From UBA9732 sp963649615 (GTDB lineage Bacteria > Spirochaetota > Spirochaetia > Sphaerochaetales > Sphaerochaetaceae), in the NCBI GenBank assembly GCA_963649615.1, contig CAVJIN010000005.1, positions 1 through 64,000 of the forward strand: DNA of 64,000 nt. The letters are read 5' to 3'. A program made the translations under genes and the position numbers. Positions 19,060 through 28,414 of the stretch are shown piece after piece; the stretch's first letter is position 1; each line of letters begins with the position of its first letter. Under the pieces are notes generated by a model. The model had not been told where the DNA came from and did not search any database. It saw only the letters and a program-made list of their open reading frames with translations.

Positions 19060-20538
19060 ATGCTTTGTCTGACTCTAAACGGTGCAACAATGGAAGAAAA
19101 CTACAATATTTTGGCCCAAAACGCCAGCTACGCATCACTTCTTGAACTCAGAATCGATACACTAAATCTAGACGACTTTACAGAACTAGAAAAGGCCACA
19201 CTTTTTCCCTCTCACACTTCGCTCCCAGTTATCCTTACATGCAGACGCCAGTCCGATGCCGGTGAATTTACCCAATCTGAAAGAAAACGGCTGTCACTTT
19301 TAAAGAAAGTTTCAGCTGGTACATTCACATATGTAGACCTAGAAGCCAATGTTCGCAAACCAGATTTAGAGACCTCTTTGCGTGCTCAAGGGAAAAAAAT
19401 AATTAGGTCAATTCACAGTTTTGATAGCCTAAAAGACAATCTTAATGTAAAAATATCGCACATCATTGAAAAAGGAGACATCCCAAAGATAGCCATACAA
19501 ATTAATGGCATTGCAGATCTCGTAAAGCTTTTTAAGCTTGGAGAGAGGTTCAAAGGAAAAGAAGAAATAATAATTATCGGGATGGGAAAATATGGTCTTG
19601 CATCTCGTGTACTGTATAAAAAACTTGGTTCAATGCTAACCTTTTGTGCAACAAGCGACCCCAAAGCAGTTGGCCTTATAAGCATAAAAACCATGAAACA
19701 GTTGTATCGTGCAGACCAAGTAAAAGAGTCCACGCAAGTATATGGCGTAATTGGGGATCCTGTTGGGAAAAGCATATCGCCAGCAATCCAAAACCTAGGC
19801 TTTAAGGCAATAAATGAAAATGCAATTTACGTACCATTTAACGTAGATGATGTCAAGCAATTCTTTGTGCTGGCTTCAATTTTAGATATCCAAGGCTTTT
19901 CAGTTACCGTGCCACATAAAATACACGTTTTACCATATCTTGGACACACAAGCAGAGAAGTCAGGCAACTAGGCTCGTGCAATACAGTATGCAAAAAAAA
20001 CAATCTCTGGCGAGGTAGCAACACAGATTACTACGGCTTTATAGAGCTAATTGAAAAACCTCTCAAAGCTGGTAAAATCAAAAAAGCTCTTGTTCTTGGA
20101 GCTGGTGGAAGTGCAAGGGCAATTGTCTGGGCGCTTCGAAACCACAACGTAAGTATCACAATACTAAACAGAACTTTAGAACATGCCAAAGCCCTTGCAC
20201 AAGAAATATCTTGTGATTTTGGAGCTCTTTCAGAAGTCAGCAAATACAGTGGCAAAGTAGATATCATAGTTCAAACAACATCCATGGGAATGGATAGTTC
20301 TCAGGACCCAGAAAACGACCCAGCAAAAGATTTCATTTACAATGGAACAGAATTCGCGTGCGATTTGGTCTATAGACCACATGAAACAGCATTCTTAAAA
20401 CATGCAAAACAAGCCGGGTGCAAACTCATATATGGCATAGATATGCTTATTGCCCAAGGCAAACTCCAGTTCTCCAGTTTTACTGGCTCAGTCTATCCTG
20501 CTGAAATCACAACTGAACAGATTACATCTGTCCTCTAA
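19060..20538 (+). CDS. aroDE: Bifunctional 3-dehydroquinate dehydratase / shikimate dehydrogenase
   Basis: A fusion of two consecutive shikimate-pathway enzymes. Residues 1 to ~205 are a type I (Schiff-base) dehydroquinase: RIDTLN substrate motif, His119 in RSIHSFD and Lys143 in IPKIAIQ. Residues ~227-492 are NADP-dependent shikimate dehydrogenase: VIGDPVGKSISPAIQN, VPHK, GAGGSARAI nucleotide-binding loop, and GIDMLIAQGKLQF. The ATG at 19060 has AAGGAG upstream; reading further upstream adds a non-conserved extension. Similar fusions occur in plants, chlamydiae and some spirochaetes. Confidence 0.93.
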   Translation: MLCLTLNGATMEENYNILAQNASYASLLELRIDTLNLDDFTELEKATLFPSHTSLPVILTCRRQSDAGEFTQSERKRLSLLKKVSAGTFTYVDLEANVRKPDLETSLRAQGKKIIRSIHSFDSLKDNLNVKISHIIEKGDIPKIAIQINGIADLVKLFKLGERFKGKEEIIIIGMGKYGLASRVLYKKLGSMLTFCATSDPKAVGLISIKTMKQLYRADQVKESTQVYGVIGDPVGKSISPAIQNLGFKAINENAIYVPFNVDDVKQFFVLASILDIQGFSVTVPHKIHVLPYLGHTSREVRQLGSCNTVCKKNNLWRGSNTDYYGFIELIEKPLKAGKIKKALVLGAGGSARAIVWALRNHNVSITILNRTLEHAKALAQEISCDFGALSEVSKYSGKVDIIVQTTSMGMDSSQDPENDPAKDFIYNGTEFACDLVYRPHETAFLKHAKQAGCKLIYGIDMLIAQGKLQFSSFTGSVYPAEITTEQITSVL

Positions 20539-20565
20539 ATATATTTGGAAAACCCCTCTAAACGC

Positions 20566-20594
20566 TTGTACTTTTTAGCCCTTTTTGTCATAAT
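20566..20594 (+). promoter_or_regulatory. Predicted rpsB-tsf promoter
   Basis: TTGTAC (20566-20571) and CATAAT (20589-20594) are separated by 17 bp. It lies ~145 bp upstream of rpsB, giving a leader of about 137 nt. Confidence 0.6.
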
Positions 20595-20600
20595 GCAGGT

Positions 20601-20737
20601 ACTGTCCAAGCGTCGTTGACGTAGGAGACAGAATATCCGCTTAAGGTATCTATGATACCAAAAGTGAGAAATAGTTGAAGGGGACGGAAACCCAAAAGAA
20701 ATCCAAAAGGGAGCCGTCACGTATAGGAGTCAGTAAA
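20601..20737 (+). promoter_or_regulatory. Structured 5' leader of rpsB, candidate S2 autoregulatory RNA
   Basis: Between the promoter and rpsB lies ~137 nt with no ORF of note and purine-rich segments. GACGG (near 20681) can pair with CCGTC (near 20715), enclosing a smaller possible GG/CC pairing. Many bacterial rpsB leaders bind S2 for feedback; I infer this from position and structure only and did not match a specific leader model. Confidence 0.35.
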
Positions 20738-21568
20738 ATGGCAGTAGTAACAATGAAAAGTCTGCTTGAAGCAGGCGTTCATTTTGGTCATCAAACAAAG
20801 AGATGGAATCCAAAGATGGCCAGTTACATTTTCTCAGAGAGAAATGGAATTCACATCATTGACCTTCAGAAAACAACAGCATGCATTGTAGAAGCATATG
20901 AAGCTGTTCGTGCACAGGTCAAAAACAACAAGACAGTTCTTTTCGTAGGAACAAAAAAGCAGGCACAGCAGGCAATTGAAACAGAAGCAAAACGCTGTGG
21001 AATGCCTTATGTCAACAATCGTTGGCTTGGTGGTATGCTCACAAACTTCTCAACAATCAAGAAGTCAATTGCAACACTTAAGAGAATTGAAAAACAATCT
21101 ATTGATGGAACATTCGAGAGCCTCACAAAGAAAGAAGTTGCTCTTCTTACAAAGCAGAAGGCAAAACTTGAAAAGAACCTTGGCGGTATCAAAGATATGA
21201 CAGAGCTTCCTGGTATCATTTTTGTTATTGATACAAGAAAAGAAGCTATTGCTGTTGCAGAGGCTAAGCGTCTTGGAATTCCAGTTGTAGCAGTTGTTGA
21301 TACAAACTGTGATCCTACAGACATCACATATCCAATCCCAGGCAACGATGACGCAATCAGAGCAATCAGCCTTTTTGTTGAAATCATTGCTAATGCAGTA
21401 ATTGATGCAGACAATGAAGTTGGCATCCAGATTATTGAATCCCTCCCTGCAAACGAAGAAGAAGCTGCAGCACTTGAAGCACAGGGTGCACCAGTTGATA
21501 AGGATGCAGAAGAAGAGGAAGAGATTGAAGAAGAAGAAGTTGACGAAGATAAAGAAGATAAGGAGTAA
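20738..21568 (+). CDS. rpsB: 30S ribosomal protein S2
   Basis: The first gene of the rpsB-tsf-frr-uppS-cdsA-dxr-rseP series. It begins MAVVTMKSLLEAGVHFGHQT and contains the S2 signatures YVNNRWLGGMLTN and IPVVAVVDTNCDP. At 276 residues it carries a C-terminal tail of ~40 residues dominated by glutamate and aspartate, unlike the basic proteins around it. The ATG at 20738 has SD AGGAG; an in-frame ATG at 20675 lies in the leader and is rejected. Confidence 0.97.
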   Translation: MAVVTMKSLLEAGVHFGHQTKRWNPKMASYIFSERNGIHIIDLQKTTACIVEAYEAVRAQVKNNKTVLFVGTKKQAQQAIETEAKRCGMPYVNNRWLGGMLTNFSTIKKSIATLKRIEKQSIDGTFESLTKKEVALLTKQKAKLEKNLGGIKDMTELPGIIFVIDTRKEAIAVAEAKRLGIPVVAVVDTNCDPTDITYPIPGNDDAIRAISLFVEIIANAVIDADNEVGIQIIESLPANEEEAAALEAQGAPVDKDAEEEEEIEEEEVDEDKEDKE

Positions 21569-21571
21569 TTT

Positions 21572-22414
21572 ATGGAAATCACAATGGATATGATTAAACA
21601 GCTCCGTGAGCAGACACATGCTGGAATCATGGACTGTAAGAAGGCCCTCCAGTCAAGCAATGGTGACTTCGCAAAAGCTGAAGAATACCTCAAGAAGGTT
21701 GGACTTGCAGCAGTTGAAAAGCGTGTTGACCGTGCAACAGACAACGGCAGAGTCTCATTCGTAATTACAGACAAGAAAGCTGTCATGGTTGATGTATCAT
21801 GCGAAACTGACTTTGTTGCTCGTAATGCAGAGTTCAAAAAACTTGGTGAAGACCTTTGCAACCTCGCAATTGCTAAAGGATACACTCAGCCAACTGAAGA
21901 CATGGAAGACCTTGTTAAGAAACTCATTGCAACAATCAATGAGAATATGAAGATTAAGAAGATGGTTGTTCTTGATATTCCAGCAAACAACATGGTTCAG
22001 GGATACAGCCACGCAGATGGAAACATTGGTGTATTGGTTCAGTTCAAGGCTTCTGATAACGCAATTTTTGCAAACGAAGACTTCAAGACTCTTGCTTTCA
22101 ATACAGCAATGCATGTTTGTGCAGCAGCTCCTATGTATCTTGATGATACATGTGTTCCAAAAGAGTATGAAGATGAACAACTGGATATCTTCCAGGCTCA
22201 GGTTTCTAAGATGGATAAACCAGAGAAGGTTCTTCAGGGAATTGTCAGAGGTAAGCTTGCAAAGCATTATGCAGAAATCTGCTTGATGGATCAGGTTTTC
22301 CAGATCAGCAATGACGATGGCCTTTCAGTAAAGCAGCTCTTTGCTAAATTCAACAAAGAACACGGCTCAGATGTACAAATTGTTGCATACGAGCGTTTCC
22401 TTGCTGGTGCTTAA
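21572..22414 (+). CDS. tsf: Elongation factor Ts
   Basis: The guanine nucleotide exchange factor for EF-Tu. The N-terminal UBA-like domain includes LREQTHAGIMDCKKAL; the core motif SCETDFVARN is near 78-87. The 280 residues are standard. SD AAGGAG overlaps the end of rpsB. The gene is followed by a strong hairpin and T-run, so most transcripts may end here while some read through into frr. Confidence 0.97.
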   Translation: MEITMDMIKQLREQTHAGIMDCKKALQSSNGDFAKAEEYLKKVGLAAVEKRVDRATDNGRVSFVITDKKAVMVDVSCETDFVARNAEFKKLGEDLCNLAIAKGYTQPTEDMEDLVKKLIATINENMKIKKMVVLDIPANNMVQGYSHADGNIGVLVQFKASDNAIFANEDFKTLAFNTAMHVCAAAPMYLDDTCVPKEYEDEQLDIFQAQVSKMDKPEKVLQGIVRGKLAKHYAEICLMDQVFQISNDDGLSVKQLFAKFNKEHGSDVQIVAYERFLAGA

Positions 22415-22426
22415 TTTTTAAAATCA

Positions 22427-22461
22427 AAAGGCCGTTACATCTTTAGTGGCGGCCTTTATTT
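22427..22461 (+). terminator. Rho-independent terminator or attenuator after tsf
   Basis: AAAGGCCG (22427-22434) pairs with CGGCCTTT (22450-22457), followed by a T-rich run. It lies between tsf and frr and would lower expression of the downstream lipid and envelope genes relative to rpsB-tsf. Confidence 0.8.
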
Positions 22462-22478
22462 TCCTATAGGAGTTCAAA

Positions 22479-23033
22479 ATGCAGCAGGTACTTTCCAATT
22501 GCGAAGAAAAGATGAACAAGAGCATTGCGGCTCTTAATGCAGACTACCTTTCACTCAGAACCGGCAGAGCTTCTGCAGCTATCTTTGATAAAGTTAGAGT
22601 TGATTATTACGGACAAGAAACCCCTCTAAATCAAGTAGCATCAGTATCGGTCCCAGAAGCAAGACTGGTTGTAATTCAACCTTGGGATAAATCCCTTCTC
22701 AGCGTAATTGAGAAAGCAATTCAAAAGAGTGATCTTGGTCTTAATCCATCAAATGATGGAAAACTTCTTAGAATTAACTTCCCTCCTCTCACACAAGACA
22801 GAAGAAAAGAACTTGCAAAACAGGCAAAAGGTCTTGCAGAAAATGCAAGAGTTGCAATTCGTAACGTTAGACGTGATGGCATGGAAGATATTAAGAAACT
22901 TCAAAAAGCCGGAACAATCTCAGAAGATGAGCAGAAGGATGGGGAAACCAAACTTCAAAAGATGACAGACTCCCATATAGCACAGATTAACGATCTTGCA
23001 ACTTCAAAAGAAAAGGAAATCATGGAGGTCTAA
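22479..23033 (+). CDS. frr: Ribosome recycling factor
   Basis: Splits post-termination ribosomes together with EF-G. The 184 residues contain LRTGRASAAIFDKVRVDYYG near the start and the conserved RKELAKQAKGLAENARVAIR helix. SD AGGAG precedes the ATG. Its stop codon overlaps the uppS ATG (TAATG). Confidence 0.97.
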   Translation: MQQVLSNCEEKMNKSIAALNADYLSLRTGRASAAIFDKVRVDYYGQETPLNQVASVSVPEARLVVIQPWDKSLLSVIEKAIQKSDLGLNPSNDGKLLRINFPPLTQDRRKELAKQAKGLAENARVAIRNVRRDGMEDIKKLQKAGTISEDEQKDGETKLQKMTDSHIAQINDLATSKEKEIMEV

Positions 23034-23710
23034 TGCATCTAGGCTTAATCATGGATGGCAATGGCCGCTGGGCAACCCAGCGGCATCTGCCACGAGCTGC
23101 AGGACATCTTGAAGGAATGAAAGCCTGTAAAAGAATTATTCTAGCAGCAAAAAAACTTAACATTAACTATCTTACCCTCTATGTGTTCTCAACAGAAAAT
23201 TGGAAACGGCCAGAACAAGAGGTTAATTATTTAATGAATATCTTGGCAAAAAAACTGCCCGGAGAAATTAAATTTTATCAAGAAAACAACATAAGACTCC
23301 TATTTAGAGGCAACATAGACGCATTACCAGAAGAAGCTAGAGAAGGAGTTGAAAAAACAATAGAAGATACAAGTACAAATGATGGCATAACAGTAGTTTT
23401 AGCAGTCAATTATGGCGGACAAGACGAAATAGCTAGAGCCTGTAACAGATTCATCAAAAATAACCCAGGAAAACTCATCACAATAGATGACATCCAAAAA
23501 AACTTAGACACACCAGAAGTTCCTGCTCCAGATTTAATTGCTAGAAGCGCTGGTGAAATGAGACTTAGCAATTTTATGCTTTGGGACAGTGCTTATGCAG
23601 AATTCCTTGCTCTTGACACGTTATGGCCAGACTGGGGACAAGAACAACTTGAAACTTGCCTTGAAGCACTCTCAAAACGCGTACGAAAGTTTGGAGGGCT
23701 AAAAGCCTAA
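23033..23710 (+). CDS. uppS: Isoprenyl transferase (undecaprenyl diphosphate synthase)
   Basis: A cis-prenyltransferase producing the C55 lipid carrier for cell-wall synthesis. It starts almost directly with the catalytic motif LGLIMDGNGRWA; other hallmarks are TLYVFSTENWKRP and the C-terminal DLIARSAGEMRLSNFMLWDS. The 225 residues are slightly short because the N-terminal extension is missing. It overlaps frr and cdsA by one base each, forming a tightly coupled run. Confidence 0.95.
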   Translation: MHLGLIMDGNGRWATQRHLPRAAGHLEGMKACKRIILAAKKLNINYLTLYVFSTENWKRPEQEVNYLMNILAKKLPGEIKFYQENNIRLLFRGNIDALPEEAREGVEKTIEDTSTNDGITVVLAVNYGGQDEIARACNRFIKNNPGKLITIDDIQKNLDTPEVPAPDLIARSAGEMRLSNFMLWDSAYAEFLALDTLWPDWGQEQLETCLEALSKRVRKFGGLKA

Positions 23711-24552
23711 TGGAAAAAAATCTAAAACAACGCATTTTTACTTGCATAGTTGGTGTCCCTGCCGTGGTAGTGGGCATTTTTTGTTTCCAAGACTACAATT
23801 TCATAGTTTTCAGTGCCTTGATAGTTGTCTTTGCAGTACTTGGCACGCTAGAAATGAGCAAGATGCTTTTTGCCGGCAAAGTTGGCTTAATTGCCATTCT
23901 AGCCCCACTACTAACAGTCATCCAATACCTCCAAGGCATCTTAGACTGGCCTTCAGAAACACTGGATTTGACCTTCACGCTTCTCCTATTAATTACTTTC
24001 TCCACCGAGATTAAACTTGGTGAGACCGATAATTTTAAGGGCTCCCTTATGAGAGCGGCAAAAAAGTGCTTACTAATTATTTACCCAAATTACCTACTCA
24101 CTTTTATGCTTAGGATGCTTGCCATTCCAACAACCACAGCCTACACAATCATTACATTCATGTTACTGGTATTCTCAAACGATATCTTTGCTTACGTCTT
24201 TGGCAGACTATTTGGCAAAAATAACAAAGGAATTTTCAAAGTAAGTCCAAAGAAAAGCATTGCTGGCTTTATTGGTGGCATGCTTTGTTGTATAGGAATG
24301 AGCATTCTTATGTTCACAATTTGCGAAACTCACCTACCAAACATGAGTATTTTAAGTCAAATAATTCTTGGATTTACAATGAGCATAACAGCTAACATTG
24401 GAGATCTCTTGGAAAGTGCTTTTAAGAGATCGGCTAATGTAAAGGACTCTGGAAATATTATACCTGGCAGAGGTGGCATACTTGATTCAATGGATTCTCT
24501 TATTTCAAGCGCCCCAATCTTCTTTATTTTAATCACACTTTTGGCTAGGTAA
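23710..24552 (+). CDS. cdsA: Phosphatidate cytidylyltransferase
   Basis: Makes CDP-diacylglycerol from phosphatidate and CTP, the branch point of phospholipid synthesis. The 280-residue polytopic membrane protein has about eight hydrophobic segments and ends with the family signature: GDLLESAFKRSANVKDSGN followed by PGRGGILDSMDSL. It is translationally coupled to uppS. Confidence 0.94.
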   Translation: MEKNLKQRIFTCIVGVPAVVVGIFCFQDYNFIVFSALIVVFAVLGTLEMSKMLFAGKVGLIAILAPLLTVIQYLQGILDWPSETLDLTFTLLLLITFSTEIKLGETDNFKGSLMRAAKKCLLIIYPNYLLTFMLRMLAIPTTTAYTIITFMLLVFSNDIFAYVFGRLFGKNNKGIFKVSPKKSIAGFIGGMLCCIGMSILMFTICETHLPNMSILSQIILGFTMSITANIGDLLESAFKRSANVKDSGNIIPGRGGILDSMDSLISSAPIFFILITLLAR

Positions 24553-24555
24553 AAT

Positions 24556-25668
24556 ATGAACAGACGCATCATAATACTTGGAATTACTGGGAGCATTGGA
24601 AAGACAGCACTAAGAGGTTGCAACATCTTTCAGGGAGACCTTAACATAGTTGGAGCTTCTTGCCATAACAATGTTAGTGATGCAATTAATTTATGCTTAG
24701 AAAACAACATACCAAACTTATGTATTACAGGAAAGACAATTGTTGAAGCACCAAGTCAAATAAAAATTTGGAAAAACCTTACAGAAATGCTTGATGCTCT
24801 TAATGCAGACATGGTACTTAACGGAATTGCTGGATCCCCAGGACTTAAAGCCTCTTTTGATGTAATGAACAGCCATAGCAATTTAGCCTTAGCAAATAAA
24901 GAATCAATTGTCTTGGGTGGTCATATACTGTTTGATTATGCTAAAAAAACTGGTTGCCAAATCATTCCTGTAGACAGTGAACACTCTGCTTTAGATGAGC
25001 TGATAATGGCCCATAAACAAGAAACTATTGAAAAATTAGTCATAACTGCCAGTGGTGGGCCATTTATAAATAAAGATCCAAAGACTCTTAGCTCTATTAC
25101 ACCTGAGCAAGCTATAAAACACCCAACATGGAAAATGGGGCCTAAAATTTCCATTGACTCCTCTACTTTAGCAAACAAAGGCCTAGAAGTGATTGAGGCC
25201 CACTATCTCTTTGGTTTTGATGCTTCTCATATTGAAGTTGTTATCCACCCTCAAAGTGTAGTGCACTCAATGGTGAGAACAATAAGTGGACAGGTATATG
25301 CTCAAATGTCACCACCAGATATGGTTTTTCCCATTATGAGAGCTCTTATGTGGCCACATGTAAATAGACAAGTAGGCGAAACTCTAGACTTTACAAACCT
25401 AGATTTAACTTTCCGCAAACTAAACCCAAAACAATTTCCTTTTGTTACAAGCGCCTTTGAATGTGTCAGACTTGAAGGTTCCTATCCTATAGCCTATAAC
25501 GCAGCAAATGAACTTGCAGTTAAGGCCTTTATGGAAAAGAAAATACTTTATACTCAAATATATGAAACAGTCCATAAAGTTCTTGAAAAAGATTGGAGTT
25601 ATGAACCAAAAGATCTTGAAGATATATTAAACATCCAAAAAAAAGTTTTTCAACAAATGGAGTTTTAA
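24556..25668 (+). CDS. dxr: 1-deoxy-D-xylulose 5-phosphate reductoisomerase
   Basis: The second enzyme of the MEP isoprenoid pathway. The NADPH loop GITGSIGK is at 9-16, the metal and substrate site VDSEHSALDEL near 139-149, and the flexible loop HPTWKMGPKISIDSSTLANK follows. The 370 residues are typical. It is located between cdsA and rseP, as in treponemes, and supplies precursors for the uppS product. Confidence 0.95.
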   Translation: MNRRIIILGITGSIGKTALRGCNIFQGDLNIVGASCHNNVSDAINLCLENNIPNLCITGKTIVEAPSQIKIWKNLTEMLDALNADMVLNGIAGSPGLKASFDVMNSHSNLALANKESIVLGGHILFDYAKKTGCQIIPVDSEHSALDELIMAHKQETIEKLVITASGGPFINKDPKTLSSITPEQAIKHPTWKMGPKISIDSSTLANKGLEVIEAHYLFGFDASHIEVVIHPQSVVHSMVRTISGQVYAQMSPPDMVFPIMRALMWPHVNRQVGETLDFTNLDLTFRKLNPKQFPFVTSAFECVRLEGSYPIAYNAANELAVKAFMEKKILYTQIYETVHKVLEKDWSYEPKDLEDILNIQKKVFQQMEF

Positions 25669-26988
25669 GTGACGCTTACTTGGTCGTGGATTTTATCTAT
25701 TTGCATAGGCTTACTTGGCATAGGAATCATGGTAGTTGTTCATGAACTAGGACACTTTATTGTTGCAAGAATCTGTGGAATTTCTGTTCAAACACTGCAA
25801 TTTGGTTTTGGTCCACCTATTCTCAAATGGGGCAAGAGAGAAACTGAGTATAGAATTGCTATAATTCCTTTTGGTGGCCTTTGCCGAATGCGGGGACAGG
25901 ATGATTTAAAGAATGCAATCTCACAAAAGAAAAAACATATAGAAACATGTGAAGATGGCTCAATTTGGTCAGTAAGTGCAATAAAACGCATCATTGTATA
26001 CTTAGCAGGCCCCTTTTTTAACTTGCTCTTTGCATTTCTATGCTACACAATTTTACTTTCCATCAATACTGTACAGCCATCCTCAATACCAAAAATCGTA
26101 TTAATATCGGACTATCCTAGTCTGTATGGAATTGAAGAATGTGCAGCTCACGTGGCCGGAATGAAGACGGGAGATGTGATACTTAGTGTAGATGACACGA
26201 GTGTTGCAACCTATGAAGAACTTCAGGAAATACTGGCACAAAAAACGGAAGAATCAAGCATCACAATCCAGACTAATACTAACACATACGAGGTGTCACC
26301 AATTGATGGAATGTTTGGAATTCTTCCATTCAAAGAACCCATTGTGGGATATGTCAATCCAGACACACCTGAAAAAAAGGCAGGATTGAAGACTGGCGAT
26401 AAAATTGTAAGTGTAAATGGCAATGCGGTTACCAATATGTTTGACCTACTTGTAGCATCAACATCTAATGCATATCTTGTATTTGTAGTGCAACGTGGAG
26501 AGGAACTTGTTGAACTTGGTTTTGACAACCCCACTGGAACGCTGAATTTCACTCTTATGCAACAAACAACAACTGTGAGAGGGATGAATTTCTTTGAAGC
26601 ATTGAAGATATCGGGGCAAGAATGCTTTTCTAATTTTGCACAGTCTATTGTATCTCTTTTTAAGGTTATCAGAGGAAAAGCAGAAGCACATGAAACACTA
26701 GGTGGCACCTTGGCAGCATCTGAGAGTATGGGAATGCTTACAACAAAAGGATTCTCTGCTGGCTTTAATAGTGGAATTCGTATTGTGCTTTATCTTCTTG
26801 CAAGTGTAAGTATTTCTTTATGCGTAGCTAACCTACTTCCAATTCCAGCCTTAGATGGAGGCCTTGTTTTATTGAGTATTGCAGAACTTATTACAGGGCA
26901 TACTTTCAATCCAAGACTGTATCTTGCAATGCAAATATTGGGAATATTGTTTATTGCTGCAATCTTTGTTCTATTAACGTTCTTCTAG
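25669..26988 (+). CDS. rseP: RIP-type zinc metalloprotease RseP
   Basis: A site-2-protease family intramembrane protease that cleaves signal-peptide remnants and anti-sigma factors. The first membrane helix holds HELGH (25-29), two PDZ-like segments follow (about 160-210 and 230-280), and the C-terminal helix has NLLPIPALDGG supplying the third zinc ligand. It starts with GTG immediately after the dxr stop. Its stop codon interlocks with that of dnaB (shared CTAG). Confidence 0.93.
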   Translation: MTLTWSWILSICIGLLGIGIMVVVHELGHFIVARICGISVQTLQFGFGPPILKWGKRETEYRIAIIPFGGLCRMRGQDDLKNAISQKKKHIETCEDGSIWSVSAIKRIIVYLAGPFFNLLFAFLCYTILLSINTVQPSSIPKIVLISDYPSLYGIEECAAHVAGMKTGDVILSVDDTSVATYEELQEILAQKTEESSITIQTNTNTYEVSPIDGMFGILPFKEPIVGYVNPDTPEKKAGLKTGDKIVSVNGNAVTNMFDLLVASTSNAYLVFVVQRGEELVELGFDNPTGTLNFTLMQQTTTVRGMNFFEALKISGQECFSNFAQSIVSLFKVIRGKAEAHETLGGTLAASESMGMLTTKGFSAGFNSGIRIVLYLLASVSISLCVANLLPIPALDGGLVLLSIAELITGHTFNPRLYLAMQILGILFIAAIFVLLTFF

Positions 26989-28397
26989 AACTTCTCAATC
27001 TCTCTAAATGTCATGTAATCAGCCAAGAAATGAAGATTAAAAGCTCCTGTTCTACCATTTCTCTGCTTAGCTATAATAATCTTAAGTTTCTTGGGTTTGG
27101 CAGCAGACGCTGTAGAAGAACTCTGGCTCTCAGAATCTTCATCCTCCTCAGAATCAGCTTCCTCATATTGCTCAATCTTTCCTTCTTCATTCAGTCTTTT
27201 TGACGGGTCATCTAAAAGAATAACAAGATCTGCATCTTGTTCAATAGAACCCGAATCTCTCAAATCTGCAAGCATTGGTGGACGGTCTTTACCACCCTCT
27301 CTGTTGACCTGAGCAAGACAAATAATTGGAATTTCCAATTCTCTAGCAAGACTTTTTAGAGACCTTGAAATAATTGAAACCTGCTCGTGTCTTGGCATAT
27401 TCGAAGGTCCTTGAAGGTCTATTAACCCTATATAGTCAATAAAAATTGCCTGAATATTCTTTTCTCGCTTCATGCGTCTTGCCTGCGATCTAATTTCCAT
27501 TAGACTAATATTAGGGGTGTCCTGAATAAGAAAATTCTTACATTTATCATATAAAGGCTCAACCACATTTATCATGCGCTGTTGGACCTCTGGGGTTAGT
27601 TTTCCATTTCTAAGAGAAGTATTATTTATTTGAGCTCTATTGGAAAGCACACGCTCCATCAAAGAAGGACCTGACATTTCCAATGAAAAGAAAGCAACAG
27701 GAATATTGTCGCTGAAAGCCATGTTAATGGCAATTGCAAGACCCAAAGCTGTTTTTCCAACAGAAGGCCTAGCAGCAATAATAACTAAATCAGCAGGTTT
27801 AAAACCACCAATATAGCTGTTCAAGGATTTAAATCCAGAAGACAATCCAAGTTTCTTTTTATTTCCTTGGACAATATCGTCAACCAAAATCTTAAGCATA
27901 GGACCTGCTTCAGTATAGTTGTTAGTTGAAACACTAACTCCCATTGCAGAAACCTTCTGCTCAACCTCATCAATAGACTTTACGACCTCTTGTGTTTCAT
28001 CAAAGGCCTTATCTCCAATGTACACAGATAAATCCAAAAGTCTGCGTTTTAAAGCACAATTTCTTATAATTTCAGCATAATAGGATGCATTAACTGCAGA
28101 AGGAACAGAGTCTGTCAAAGAAGCAATGTATGCACTTCCTCCGCACTCAGAAAGCGTGCCCCTTTCTGTCATATATTGGGTAAGCGATACAATATCAATA
28201 GCAACACTAGGCTTATCATTTCTAAGCCCCATGATGCCTTCCCAAATAAGCTGATGCCCGCGCTGATAAAAATCGTCTTTTACCAAAATGCCTTGAACAT
28301 CATCCAAAGCCTTGTTTCTGAGAAGCACAGCACCAAGCAAAGCAATCTCTGCGTCAATATTATTTGGAGGAATTCTTCCAATAGTACTATTTGCCAT
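26985..28397 (-). CDS. dnaB: Replicative DNA helicase DnaB
   Basis: The hexameric helicase that unwinds DNA at the fork. The N-terminal domain starts near PPNNIDAEIALLGAVLL; the RecA-like domain has Walker A RPSVGKTALG, FFSLEMS, and the Walker B/H3 region AIFIDYIGLIDL. An unusual acidic/serine-rich insertion of roughly 25 residues (from about 410, EEADSEEDEDSES) sits just before KLKIIIAKQRNGRTG, where most DnaB proteins have a short loop. SD GAGGAG precedes the ATG. Gene order rplI-dnaB is conserved. Confidence 0.96.
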   Translation of the reverse strand: MANSTIGRIPPNNIDAEIALLGAVLLRNKALDDVQGILVKDDFYQRGHQLIWEGIMGLRNDKPSVAIDIVSLTQYMTERGTLSECGGSAYIASLTDSVPSAVNASYYAEIIRNCALKRRLLDLSVYIGDKAFDETQEVVKSIDEVEQKVSAMGVSVSTNNYTEAGPMLKILVDDIVQGNKKKLGLSSGFKSLNSYIGGFKPADLVIIAARPSVGKTALGLAIAINMAFSDNIPVAFFSLEMSGPSLMERVLSNRAQINNTSLRNGKLTPEVQQRMINVVEPLYDKCKNFLIQDTPNISLMEIRSQARRMKREKNIQAIFIDYIGLIDLQGPSNMPRHEQVSIISRSLKSLARELEIPIICLAQVNREGGKDRPPMLADLRDSGSIEQDADLVILLDDPSKRLNEEGKIEQYEEADSEEDEDSESQSSSTASAAKPKKLKIIIAKQRNGRTGAFNLHFLADYMTFREIEKF

Positions 28398-28414
28398 AGC
28401 GTCTTCTCCTCTTT

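Noticed and set aside
20675..20737. In-frame N-terminal extension of rpsB
   Set aside because: The extension is not like S2 and lies in the leader; the ATG at 20738 has a proper SD and starts the conserved sequence.
21007..21885. Long minus-strand frame across rpsB and tsf
   Set aside because: It is antisense to two unmistakable genes and arises from their codon bias; no SD and Ser/Ala-rich nonsense protein.
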